A model generated the notes under the pieces. It did not search any database. It saw only the letters and a program-made list of their open reading frames with translations, and was not told where the DNA came from. The position numbers and the translations under genes are program-made. 64,000 nt of DNA from Labrys monachus (GTDB taxonomy: Bacteria; Pseudomonadota; Alphaproteobacteria; Rhizobiales; Labraceae): NCBI RefSeq assembly GCF_030814655.1, contig NZ_JAUSVK010000001.1:5711001-5775000 (forward strand). Direction: 5' to 3'. Shown here piece by piece: positions 37,637 through 45,521 of the stretch; the stretch's first letter is position 1, and each line of letters starts with the position of its first letter.

Positions 37637-38044
37637 ATGTTCGATACGAAATTCGCGATCGTCCTCCGCAACGATCTCGCGCCCTGGCAGGCTCTCAACG
37701 TGACGAGCTTCCTGACCAGCGGCATCGTCGGCCAGTTCCCCGCCATCATCGGCGAGCCCTATCGAGACCGTGCCGGCCATGTCTACAATGCCCTGTCGAT
37801 CCAGCCCGCCATCGTGCTGTCCGCCGATGCCGGGACGATGCGGATGATCCACCGGCGGTCGCTGGACCGCGCGGTGAGAACCTCGCTCTATATAGAGGAA
37901 ATGTTCGCCACCGGCCACGATGCCGCCAACCGCGCCGTCTTCGCCGAGCATGCGCCCGACGATGCGAAGGTGGTGGGCATCGCGCTGCGCGCCGACAGGA
38001 AGATCGTCGACAAGATCACCAAGGGCGCGAAGATGCATGCATGA
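37637..38044 (+). CDS. DUF2000 family protein
   Basis: The 135-residue cytosolic protein begins MFDTKFAIVLRNDLAPWQAL and contains NVTSFLTSGIVGQFPAIIGE and a C-terminal VVGIALRADRKIVDKITKGA, which match the DUF2000 family of small alpha/beta proteins related to peptidyl-tRNA hydrolase II folds. The role is unknown. Genes of this family commonly sit divergently next to an AraC regulator, as here. The end lies 22 bases from the end of the convergent MocR-type gene. Confidence 0.85.
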   Translation: MFDTKFAIVLRNDLAPWQALNVTSFLTSGIVGQFPAIIGEPYRDRAGHVYNALSIQPAIVLSADAGTMRMIHRRSLDRAVRTSLYIEEMFATGHDAANRAVFAEHAPDDAKVVGIALRADRKIVDKITKGAKMHA

Positions 38045-38066
38045 GGCGGCCCGGGAACGGCGCCGG

Positions 38067-39470
38067 TCACACCACCATCGAGGACATTGCGGGCGCCTCG
38101 CCGAGGAGATCGGCGACGATATGGAGGCTTTGCGCCAGTTCCTCGCGCGAGCCGGCGGCGCCGAGCCCGAGGCGGACGGCTTCCGGCGGGGTTCCCAGCG
38201 CGAAGGCGTCGCTGCCGACGACGCCGATGCCGGCGGCGCGCAGCCGCGCCGTGAATTCCCCGCGCGACCAGGGCGGCGGCAGGCGCAGCCAGGCATGGAA
38301 GCCTTCGCCGGGGATGCGCGCCTGTTCCGGCGGCAGGGCGGCGGCGGCGATCGCCCGGCGCGAGGACGCTTCGCCGCGGATCGCGTCGCGAACCGCCTGG
38401 GCGGTGCCGTCCTCGATCCAGCGCGTCGCGATCGCCGCCGTCAGCGGCGAGGCCATCGCGGTGGTGGCGCGCACGGCGCCGGCGACGCGGGCGGCCATGC
38501 GCGCATCGGGCACGACGAGATAGGCGATGCGCAGCGCCGGCGACACGCTCTTGGCCAGGCCCGCGACATGGAAGACGATGTCCGGCGCGAGCGCGGCGAG
38601 CGGCTGCGCCTGAGGCGCCAGCGGCCCGTAGGCGTCGTCCTCGATGATGAAGAGGCCGTGCTCGCGGGCGATGGCGACGATCGCCCGGCGCCGGGCGAGC
38701 GGCATGGTCGCGGTGGTCGGATTGTGCAGCGTCGGCGTGCAGTAGAGCGCCTTGGGCCTGTGCCGGTGGCAGGCCGCGTCGAACGCCTCGGGAAGAAGGC
38801 CCTCCTCGTCCATCGCCACCTCGACGAGGGGAATCCGCAGATGGGCGGCCAGGGACCGGAAGCCGGCATAGGTCAGCGCCTCCGCGCAGATCGAGCCGCC
38901 GGCCCCCGCGAGCAGGCCCGCGACGGCCAGGAGGGCGCCCTGCGCGCCGGGGCAGACGAGCAGCCGCTCGGCGCCGACCGAAGGAATGCGGTCGGCGAGC
39001 CAATGCACGCCGGCCATGCGGTCGGCGGCCGTGCCGCCCACGTCCTGGTAGCGCAGCAGGAGATCGAGGCCGCCGCTGGCCTCCAGCCCCGCCATGTCGC
39101 TCCACATCCGCCGGACCAGCGCGGCATCCTCGAAACGGGGGGGAAGATTCATGCCCATGTCGACGAGACCGGCGGCGAGCGTCGCGGCGGCCGGTGCCGG
39201 GCGGCGGCGGACGAAGGTCCCCTGCCCGACGAAGGCGTCGACGAGGCCGCGCCGGCGCGCTTCGGCATAGGCGCGGCTGACGGTGGTGAAATCGATGCCG
39301 AGCATGTCGGCCAGGGCGCGCTGCGCCGGCAGGCGGGTGCCGGGCGGGAGGCGGCCGGCGGCGATATCGGCGGCGAGCGCATCCGCGACCGCGAGATAAA
39401 GGGGGCCGCCGCTCCTGCTGACGGCGGGCTTCCATGCCGTGATGCCGCTTTCCTTGTCCATGCCGCCCAT
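38067..39470 (-). CDS. MocR-type regulator: GntR DNA-binding domain fused to PLP aminotransferase-like domain
   Basis: The 467-residue protein joins an N-terminal GntR winged helix (LPPGTRLPAQRALADMLGID, FTTVSRAYAEARRRGLVDAF, about residues 20-88) to a fold-type I aminotransferase domain. The PLP-region residues are visible: ALYCTPTLHNPTTATMPLAR with the conserved Asn-Pro, IIEDDAYGPLA with the Asp, and the Schiff-base Lys in HVAGLAKSVSPALRIAYLV. MocR proteins use PLP plus an amino compound as effector (e.g. PdxR, GabR, TauR). No PLP or taurine gene is adjacent, so the target is unclear. Start 39470 or 39461; an AGGA box fits the second slightly better. Confidence 0.92.
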   Translation of the reverse strand: MGGMDKESGITAWKPAVSRSGGPLYLAVADALAADIAAGRLPPGTRLPAQRALADMLGIDFTTVSRAYAEARRRGLVDAFVGQGTFVRRRPAPAAATLAAGLVDMGMNLPPRFEDAALVRRMWSDMAGLEASGGLDLLLRYQDVGGTAADRMAGVHWLADRIPSVGAERLLVCPGAQGALLAVAGLLAGAGGSICAEALTYAGFRSLAAHLRIPLVEVAMDEEGLLPEAFDAACHRHRPKALYCTPTLHNPTTATMPLARRRAIVAIAREHGLFIIEDDAYGPLAPQAQPLAALAPDIVFHVAGLAKSVSPALRIAYLVVPDARMAARVAGAVRATTAMASPLTAAIATRWIEDGTAQAVRDAIRGEASSRRAIAAAALPPEQARIPGEGFHAWLRLPPPWSRGEFTARLRAAGIGVVGSDAFALGTPPEAVRLGLGAAGSREELAQSLHIVADLLGEAPAMSSMVV

Positions 39471-39613
39471 CCTGCCGTCCCGATATAGGGAGATTGCATG
39501 GCGTCATAGCGCAAAACGGACGGAAGCGGATTGTCTTTCCCGACCTCGGCGCTTCTCGGCAGGGTATTTGCCGTCTTCGGCGGGGGCCCGCCGCCGCCGG
39601 CATGCCGTACAGA

Positions 39614-39651
39614 CGAAGGGCTCCGGCGCATCGCTGCGCCGGAGCCCTTCG
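39614..39651 (-). terminator. Perfect 17-bp stem-loop after the Arg-Pro-Gly-rich gene
   Basis: CGAAGGGCTCCGGCGCA and its complement pair without mismatch around a TCGC loop, 13 bases past the end of the gene at 39665. It is the longest perfect hairpin seen between genes here and probably ends that transcript, although no U-run follows. Confidence 0.65.
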
Positions 39652-39664
39652 GGATCACCCTGCC

Positions 39665-40093
39665 TCAGGGGCAGAACCAGATCGGGCCGACGACGATGCA
39701 GCCGCGGGTGCGCCAGTCATAGGGGCGGGTACGGTAGCGATGCCAGCCATAGGGCGGGGCGCCGAGGCGCGCGCCCGGAGCGTAGCGGAAGCGTCGCGGC
39801 CCGCCGAAACCGGGGCGGACGCCGGGGCGCGGGCGAAAGCCGGGACGACCGGGGTTGATGCCCGGGCGAACACCAGGACGGCCCGGACGAATGCCGGGTC
39901 GGCCCGGACGAGCACCGGGACGGACGCCAGGCCGGCCGGGACGCACGAGCTTGCGATCCGGCATCTGGACCTGAACGATCTGCGGCGACTGCGCCTGCAC
40001 CATCGTCCCCGACGAAGCGACGGGCAACGCCGAGGCCGACGCCAGAGTCACGAAGAAGGCCAGAAAAGCAGCTGGCATCGTATATTTCAGCAC
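39665..40093 (-). CDS. Small secreted Arg-Pro-Gly-rich protein
   Basis: The 142-residue product has a clear signal peptide (hydrophobic MPAAFLAFFVTLASASALPV) and then a low-complexity basic region of about 45 residues. That region is built from RPGRPGVRPGARPGRPGIRP-like triplets, an xRPG pattern repeated about a dozen times. It ends in a conserved-looking tail rich in Tyr, Trp and Cys (APPYGWHRYRTRPYDWRTRG, CIVVGPIWFCP). No family is recognised; comparable small basic exported proteins are frequent in Hyphomicrobiales. A perfect EcfG-type promoter upstream suggests general-stress expression. Confidence 0.75.
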   Translation of the reverse strand: MLKYTMPAAFLAFFVTLASASALPVASSGTMVQAQSPQIVQVQMPDRKLVRPGRPGVRPGARPGRPGIRPGRPGVRPGINPGRPGFRPRPGVRPGFGGPRRFRYAPGARLGAPPYGWHRYRTRPYDWRTRGCIVVGPIWFCP

Positions 40094-40221
40094 GGATCTT
40101 TTTCCTTTCGTTCATGGACCCCGGCCGGGCGAATGCGCGTTCCGGATGCGTAACGTCGACCCTCGAAGACATTGTCGCGGCGTGGCTCGGCCTTGCCCTG
40201 TCGATGGGATCGACATTCCCT

Positions 40222-40246
40222 AACGCCTGGAACGCGATACCGTTCC
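40222..40246 (-). promoter_or_regulatory. EcfG-type general stress promoter
   Basis: On the minus strand GGAAC, exactly 16 bases and CGTT match the EcfG (RpoE2-like) consensus of Alphaproteobacteria without mismatch. It points to the small secreted protein gene starting at 40093, with a leader of about 120 bases. The same bases form an inverted repeat GGAACG-N6-CGTTCC (40229-40246) upstream of the divergent fusion gene, so the site could serve both directions. Confidence 0.6.
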
Positions 40247-40303
40247 CTTCATGCGCAAGCGGCGCTAAGAAGGCGGCCGACCCCTCGGACCTCGATGCGA
40301 GCC

Positions 40304-41812
40304 ATGACCGATTCGACGATGCCGTCTGCCCTGTCCGCCCCGCCCGCGCGCATCGACCTCGCACCGGGCCTTTCGATCAGCCGCATCGTCACCGGGCTGT
40401 GGCAGGTCGCCGACATGGAGCGCGGCGGCCGTCTCCTCGATCCCGCCACGGCGGCCGATGCCCTGCAGGCCTACAGCGCCGCCGGCTTCGACACCTTCGA
40501 CATGGCGGACCACTATGGCAGCGCCGAGGTCATCGCCGGCGAATGGCTGGCGCGGGAACGCCGCGCCGGCCCGCAACGCTCGCTCGCCTTCACCAAATGG
40601 TGCCCGACGCCCGGCCCGATGACGGCGGCCGTGGTGCGGGCCGGCGTCGAGCGCAGCCTCGAGCGCCTGCGCGTGCCGGCGATCGACCTCCTGCAGTTCC
40701 ATTGGTGGACCTTCGACCACCCGGCCTATCTCGACGCCCTGAAGGAACTGGCGAAGCTGCGCGAGGAAGGCCTGATCCGCCACCTCGGCGTCACCAATTT
40801 CGACACCGACCACCTGCGCGTGCTGGTCGGCGAAGGTATCCCGCTGGTGTCGAACCAGGTGTCGTTCTCGGTGCTCGACCGGCGCGCCGCCGAGGAGATG
40901 AGCGCGTTCTGCCTCGCCCACGGCATCCGGCTGCTCGCCTATGGCACGCTGGCGGGCGGTCTCCTGTCCGAACGCTGGCTCGGCGCGCCGGAGCCCGATG
41001 CGATCGCCGACTGGAGCAAGATGAAATACAAGCGCTTCGTCGACGCCGTCGGCGGCTGGAGGGTGTTCCAGGCCATCCTCGGGGCGCTCAAGCGCGTGGC
41101 GGACCGCCACGGCGCCTCGATCGCCAACGTCGCCACCCGCTGGGTGCTGGACCAGCCCGCCGTCGCGGCGGTGATCGTCGGCGCAAGGCTCGGCGACAGC
41201 GAGCACCGGCAGGACAATGCGCGCATGTTCGGCCTCGCCCTCGACGCGGAGGATCGCGCCGTGCTCGCCGAGGCCTTCGCGCAGTCGCGCCGGCTGCGCG
41301 GCGATTGCGGCGACGAATACCGCAAGCCGCCCTTCCTCACCGCCTCCGGCGACCTCAGCCATCATCTGGCCGAACTGCCGAAGATCTACGAGGCGTCGCC
41401 GGTCGAAGGGCGTCCGGGCCGCTTCACCGTCGATACGGGCAGCGTCTGGGAAGGCATCTGCGGCTACAGCCGGGCGATGAGGATCGGCGAGCGCATCCTC
41501 GTCAGCGGCACCACCGCGACGCATACGACCGGCGAGGCGGTCTGCCCCGACGATCCGGCCGGCCAGGCCGTCTACATCCTCGACAAGATCGCAGCGAGCC
41601 TCGCGGCGCTCGGCGGCAGCCTCGCCGACGTCGTGCGCAGCCGCGTCTACCTGCAGGATGTCGACGATTGGGAGCCGGTGTCGCGCGTGCACGGGCGCTA
41701 TTTCGCCGGCGTGCGCCCGGCGAACACGCTGTTGGCGATCGACCGGCTGGTGGGGCCCTACCGGGTCGAGATCGAGGTCGAGGCCGTGGTCGACGCCGTC
41801 ACGGGTGGATGA
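40304..41812 (+). CDS. Aldo/keto reductase fused to a RidA-like domain
   Basis: The 502-residue protein consists of an aldo-keto reductase TIM barrel (about residues 1-345) and a C-terminal RidA/YjgF-YER057c-UK114 domain (about 375-502). The reductase keeps the likely Asp-Tyr-Lys-His tetrad: FDMADHYGSAEVI, LAFTKWCP and LLQFHWWTFDHP. The RidA part shows ILVSGTTATHTTGE, KIAASLAALGGSLADVVRSR and RVEIEVEAVVD. At the position where enamine deaminases have a conserved Arg, it reads RPANTLLAID, so imine/enamine hydrolysis is doubtful. ATG 40304 is chosen; 40295 and 40319 are alternatives. Its 3' end overlaps the convergent epimerase gene by 14 bases. Confidence 0.88.
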   Translation: MTDSTMPSALSAPPARIDLAPGLSISRIVTGLWQVADMERGGRLLDPATAADALQAYSAAGFDTFDMADHYGSAEVIAGEWLARERRAGPQRSLAFTKWCPTPGPMTAAVVRAGVERSLERLRVPAIDLLQFHWWTFDHPAYLDALKELAKLREEGLIRHLGVTNFDTDHLRVLVGEGIPLVSNQVSFSVLDRRAAEEMSAFCLAHGIRLLAYGTLAGGLLSERWLGAPEPDAIADWSKMKYKRFVDAVGGWRVFQAILGALKRVADRHGASIANVATRWVLDQPAVAAVIVGARLGDSEHRQDNARMFGLALDAEDRAVLAEAFAQSRRLRGDCGDEYRKPPFLTASGDLSHHLAELPKIYEASPVEGRPGRFTVDTGSVWEGICGYSRAMRIGERILVSGTTATHTTGEAVCPDDPAGQAVYILDKIAASLAALGGSLADVVRSRVYLQDVDDWEPVSRVHGRYFAGVRPANTLLAIDRLVGPYRVEIEVEAVVDAVTGG

Positions 41813-42683
41813 CGGAAGCCGCCTTCCTCACCGCATCGGCATGGCGCGCCTCGATGAACGCCTTGGCATGGGCGGCGAGCGCGACATTGTCGTCCCAGAT
41901 GTTGCGCCAGATGCCGCAGGTGATGGAGAGATCCTCGTCGACGACTTCGGAGGAGAAGGATTCGAAGGTGACGAAGTCGTCATAGCCGTGGTCGAGCAGG
42001 GCATCGAAGATCCTGGGAAAGTCGATGGTGCCGGTGCCGAGATAGCCGCGATGGCTCTCGCCGATATGGACATAGCCGAGGCGGTCGCCGGCGAGGCGGA
42101 TCGCGTGCGCGGGATCGGCCTCCTCGATGTTCATGTGGAAGGTATCGAGGTGGAGATAGATATTGTCCATCCCGGTGTCGCGGATGAAGGCGAGGCCCTG
42201 CGCCGTGGTGTTGAGGAGATTGCTTTCGAAGCGGTTGACGATTTCGAGGTTGAGCGTCACCCCCGCCGCCTTCGCCTTCTCGGCGACCCGCGTCAGCACC
42301 GCCACGCTGTTGTCGCGGCCCTTGCGCGTCGGCATATGGCTCGCCTTGCTGTGGGCTGAGAACAGGATGCCACCGAGCTTGCGCCCGCCGAGATCGCGCG
42401 TGGTGGCGACCGCCGTCTCCAGGATGCGCTCGCCCGCGGCGACGATCGCCGGATCCTCGCTGGAGACGTCGCCGGAAGGCGGCAGGCCCATGGTGACGGC
42501 GACATCGAGGCCGAAGTCGCGGAGCCGGCGCGACAGCCAGGCGATGTCGAACTTGGTGGGATCGAGCCGCGGGAACTCGATCAGCCGGTAGCCGAGGCGG
42601 CGGGACTTCTCCATCGCCCCTTCGAGGTCCTGCGGCCGGGAACCGCCCGTCCAGACGAAGGCGTGAATACCGAGCTTTTCCAT
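41799..42683 (-). CDS. Sugar phosphate isomerase/epimerase (xylose-isomerase-like TIM barrel, DTE-like)
   Basis: The 294-residue protein has the AP-endonuclease-2/xylose-isomerase-like barrel. Four metal ligands appear in the order and spacing of D-tagatose/D-psicose 3-epimerases: Glu147 in LNLEIVNRFESNLLN, Asp180 in LHLDTFHMNIEE, His206 in YVHIGESHRGYLG and Glu241 in FVTFESFSSEV. It should isomerise or epimerise a ketose or related sugar in the cytosol using Mn or a similar ion. It is the last gene of the SorC-controlled transporter operon, downstream of the ABM gene by 58 bases, so the substrate is probably the imported sugar or a product of it. Confidence 0.88.
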   Translation of the reverse strand: MEKLGIHAFVWTGGSRPQDLEGAMEKSRRLGYRLIEFPRLDPTKFDIAWLSRRLRDFGLDVAVTMGLPPSGDVSSEDPAIVAAGERILETAVATTRDLGGRKLGGILFSAHSKASHMPTRKGRDNSVAVLTRVAEKAKAAGVTLNLEIVNRFESNLLNTTAQGLAFIRDTGMDNIYLHLDTFHMNIEEADPAHAIRLAGDRLGYVHIGESHRGYLGTGTIDFPRIFDALLDHGYDDFVTFESFSSEVVDEDLSITCGIWRNIWDDNVALAAHAKAFIEARHADAVRKAASVIHP

Positions 42684-42741
42684 GCTGTCTCCTCCGGAAA
42701 TGAGTGTCGTCTTTCGCGGTCCGGGCCCGACCGGCGGACGG

Positions 42742-43053
42742 CTACTTGTCGTAGTCGCTCAGCATGGTGAAGAAGCGCAGTTCCGCATCCTTGACGAGGA
42801 ATTCCTTGTGGCGCCCGAACCATTCGCGCTGGTAGGGCATTTGCAGGTGGCGGTCGAGATCTTCCCGCGTCGTCCAGTTTTCATAGAAGTAGAAATTGTC
42901 GGGATCGTCCGGATTGACGTGGAAATGATATTCGACGCAGCCGGGCTCGGACCGGGAACGGTCGACGAAGCTGGCGAGCAGCTTGACCAGTTCCTCGCGC
43001 TTCTCGGGCCTGCCATGGAGCGTTGCCGTCAGGGTGCAGCATGGCGTGGGCAT
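42742..43053 (-). CDS. ABM family protein (putative quinol monooxygenase / LsrG-YgiN-like)
   Basis: The 103-residue protein is a dimeric ferredoxin-like alpha/beta barrel of the antibiotic-biosynthesis-monooxygenase family: LTATLHGRPEKREELVKLLA, SEPGCVEYHFHVNPDDPDNF and YFYENWTTREDLDRHLQMPY. In E. coli the same family includes YgiN and LsrG, the isomerase of phospho-AI-2. Its place after an Lsr-like transporter makes a sugar-isomerase-type role as plausible as oxygenation. RBS GGAGGAAG lies just upstream. A 400-base gap filled largely by a palindromic repeat separates it from the binding-protein gene. Confidence 0.85.
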   Translation of the reverse strand: MPTPCCTLTATLHGRPEKREELVKLLASFVDRSRSEPGCVEYHFHVNPDDPDNFYFYENWTTREDLDRHLQMPYQREWFGRHKEFLVKDAELRFFTMLSDYDK

Positions 43054-43198
43054 GGACTTCCTCCTTGGATTGTTCGTGTTGAAAGACCGGAACCGGAGAG
43101 GACGGCGCAGCCCTCGTCCCGTCTTGCGGGAAGAGGATGCAGGCGAGCGGCCGAGCGCTCCTGAAAGCCCTCCCTGCGGCAGATTCCCGCGATCGCCT

Positions 43199-43401
43199 CG
43201 GACGTCCCGTCCACAGGCGCCGGGATAGGAGGAGGCGCAATTTTGTCCTACCCGGGCTTGTCCCAGGCACCCGAACCTCGTGCGGCATGGCGGCCCCGGC
43301 CCGGCTGGATTGCCGGGACAAGCCCGGCAATGACAAATCCTGAACCGTCATGGGCCAAAAACCGCCTTATCCTATCCCGGCGCCTGTGGACGGGACGTCC
43401 G
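43199..43401. repeat. Dispersed palindromic repeat, copy B, with perfect 32-bp terminal inverted repeats
   Basis: Bases 43199-43230 are the exact reverse complement of 43370-43401. Inside lie the tracts shared with copy A at 11171-11376: 28 identical bases at 43322-43349 and 19 at 43298-43316. The inner part is also roughly palindromic, with GGGCTTGTCCC near 43255 and its complement GGGACAAGCCC near 43316. The unit is about 200 bases and codes for nothing. It looks like a MITE or a large REP-type element placed inside the sugar operon between the binding-protein and ABM genes. No target-site duplication was identified. Confidence 0.8.
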
Positions 43402-43455
43402 CGCTCGCGGGGACGATACGGGCGGCGCCTTCTCTCGCCGCCCGGCTGGTTTGGC

Positions 43456-44463
43456 TCAGAAGCCGGCCTTGTCGACATTCTCCTTGGTAAAGATCAAAGG
43501 CTTGCCGTAGACGATCTCGCCGTCCTTGCCGACGGTGTAGCTGCCCGCCTTGCCGGCCTGGAAGGTCGCGCCCGGCTTGATGTCGAGCTTGCCGGCGAGC
43601 TTGAGGTGGGTCGCATAGGTGGCGACATAGCCGAGCTCATAGGGATTCCAGAGCGCGAAGGCCTTCTCCGAGCCGTCGTCGAGATAGCTCTTGATCGCCG
43701 CCGGCAGGGCGAAGCCGGTGGCGAAGACCTTGCCCTGATGTCCGCCGGAGACGATGGCGCGGGCCGCCGCCGGCGCGCTGACGGCGGAGGAGGAGATGAT
43801 CACCTTGAGGTTGGGGTGGGCCTGCATCAGGTTGGTGGCGACATCGAAGCTCTTGGCGTCGTCATCGCCCGCGAACTGGGTGTCGACGACCTTGAAGACC
43901 TTGTATTTCGGATCGGTCTTCGTCAGCTCCGTCATGATCTTGATATGCGCCATGTGGTTGGGAGAGGTCGGCGACGCCGCGACGAAGGCGATCTCACCGC
44001 CCTCCGGCGCGTCGAGCAGGGCGCAGTCGAGCATGACGCGCGCCGCCTGCTCGTAGGAGAGCTGGTTGACGAACATGTCGCGCGCCGGCACCGCGGCATC
44101 GGCATCGAAGGTGGTGACGGTGATGCCCTTCTTGCGCGCCTGCTTGAGGACGGGCGCCACCGCATTGAGGTCGATGGCGGCCAGGATGATGCCGTCGGCA
44201 TGCTGGGTGACGAAGTTGGTGAGGGTCTCGACCTGCAGCGAGACGTCGGCATGGTCGGCGCCCGCATAGACGAAGGTGTCGCCGAGTTCGTCGGCCGCGG
44301 CCTTGCCGCCCTTCGCGGCGGCTTCGAAATAGGGGAAGCCCGTCCATTTCGGCGTCATCATCAGCTTGAAGCCGGAATCCTTGGCTTGAGCGGTCGGGGC
44401 GAGCGCCGCGCCCATGGCGAGAGCCGAAGCCAGCACGGCCAGTGCAGTCCTTCTCGATGTCAT
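43456..44463 (-). CDS. Sugar ABC transporter substrate-binding protein, LsrB/RhaS-like
   Basis: The 335-residue periplasmic binding protein has a signal peptide (RRTALAVLASALAMGAALAP to AQA) and the two-lobed RbsB/LsrB fold. MMTPKWTGFPYFEAAAKGGK, DGIILAAIDLNAVAPVLKQA and the C-terminal PLIFTKENVDKAGF resemble LsrB most. Compared with the AI-2 site of LsrB, the first Lys and the Asp of TFDADA are kept. However, the Asp-Gln pair is replaced (SPTSPNHMAH) and the Pro of the hinge segment is Ser (ISSSAVSAPAAARA), so the ligand is probably another small sugar. GGAGGAACGACG precedes ATG 44463. Confidence 0.9.
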   Translation of the reverse strand: MTSRRTALAVLASALAMGAALAPTAQAKDSGFKLMMTPKWTGFPYFEAAAKGGKAAADELGDTFVYAGADHADVSLQVETLTNFVTQHADGIILAAIDLNAVAPVLKQARKKGITVTTFDADAAVPARDMFVNQLSYEQAARVMLDCALLDAPEGGEIAFVAASPTSPNHMAHIKIMTELTKTDPKYKVFKVVDTQFAGDDDAKSFDVATNLMQAHPNLKVIISSSAVSAPAAARAIVSGGHQGKVFATGFALPAAIKSYLDDGSEKAFALWNPYELGYVATYATHLKLAGKLDIKPGATFQAGKAGSYTVGKDGEIVYGKPLIFTKENVDKAGF

Positions 44464-44525
44464 CGTCGTTCCTCCATTTGTGTTTTGTTTGATGCGGCGG
44501 ATTGATCTCCGCTTCTGGTTGGTGG

Positions 44526-45521
44526 TCAGGAGCCGGCCTTTCCGGCGCCCGACGATGCGGGACGAACGAAATTTCGCGCTTCCGCCAGGACGCGCAGGGC
44601 GAGCGGGCGCAGCACGCCGGCGACCAACAGGGCGCCGAAGACGAGCGTCTGCGTCGGCCCGGCGATGTTGGCGAGGCCCATGCCGTTGCGCAGCGTGCCG
44701 AGCAGGAGCAGCGCCAGCACGATGCCGAGCACCGTGCCCTTGCCGCCATTGATGTCGACGCCGGCGAGCACGACGGCGGTAACGACGAACAGGATGAGGC
44801 CGTCGGCATTGTCGCCGCGCGCCGAGCCGTATTGGCCGATCCATACCAGCGCCGCCAGGCCGGCGAGGACACCCGCCAGCATATAGGCGATCGTCTTCAG
44901 GCGGGTGACGTCGATGCCGGCGATCCAGGCGGCATCCTTGTTGTTGCCGACGGCGAAGCAGCGCCGCCCGAACACGGTGCGGTGCAGGAGGAAGCCGATG
45001 GCGAGCGCGACCGCGACGAACAGCAGCAGGGCGACCGGCACGATGCCCCAGACATAGTCCGAACCCGTATAGAGATAGGAATCGTCGAAATCGGTGTAGC
45101 CGACCTCGGACCCGATGATGAAGGCGAGGCCGCGGAACGCCCCCATCGTCCCCAGGGTCACGGCGAGCGAGGGCAGGCCGAGCCCGGCGACCAGCAGGCC
45201 GTTCAACGTGCCGAGCAGGGCGCAGACGACCAGCACCGGCGGCACGGCGAGCCAGACCGGCACGCCGAAAGCGGAGAACTTGGAGAGGAGCACGGCGCCG
45301 ACCGCCAGGGTCGAGGCGACGGAGATGTCGATCTCCCCGGTGATCACCACGATGGCGAGGCCGATGGCGAGCAGGCCGGGAATGATGAACTGGCGCGTCG
45401 AATCGAGGATCTGGTCGAGGCTGAGGTAATAGGGCGACAGCGTCGCCGACCAGCAACCGGCCGCGACGATGGCGACGACGAGCGTCACTTCCCAGGAGGA
45501 GACGGGCAGCCGGGCCTTCAT
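44526..45521 (-). CDS. Sugar ABC transporter permease (CUT2, LsrD/RhaQ-like)
   Basis: The 331-residue protein has eight to ten hydrophobic helices and the CUT2 permease pattern: GLAIVVITGEIDISVASTLA, LGTMGAFRGLAFIIGSEVGY and VLAGVDINGGKGTVLGIVLA. It is the second of two permeases; ATG 45521 overlaps the stop of the first (ATGA) and lies inside a longer open frame, so this start is well supported. It forms the membrane channel with its neighbour and is followed by the binding-protein gene after 62 bases. Confidence 0.93.
   Translation of the reverse strand: MKARLPVSSWEVTLVVAIVAAGCWSATLSPYYLSLDQILDSTRQFIIPGLLAIGLAIVVITGEIDISVASTLAVGAVLLSKFSAFGVPVWLAVPPVLVVCALLGTLNGLLVAGLGLPSLAVTLGTMGAFRGLAFIIGSEVGYTDFDDSYLYTGSDYVWGIVPVALLLFVAVALAIGFLLHRTVFGRRCFAVGNNKDAAWIAGIDVTRLKTIAYMLAGVLAGLAALVWIGQYGSARGDNADGLILFVVTAVVLAGVDINGGKGTVLGIVLALLLLGTLRNGMGLANIAGPTQTLVFGALLVAGVLRPLALRVLAEARNFVRPASSGAGKAGS

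Noticed and set aside
44463-45456. Possible fusion of the second permease with the binding protein, because an out-of-frame open frame spans both
   Set aside because: The frame only joins shadow sequence to the binding protein. Separate starts with good ribosome-binding sites or overlaps exist for each gene.
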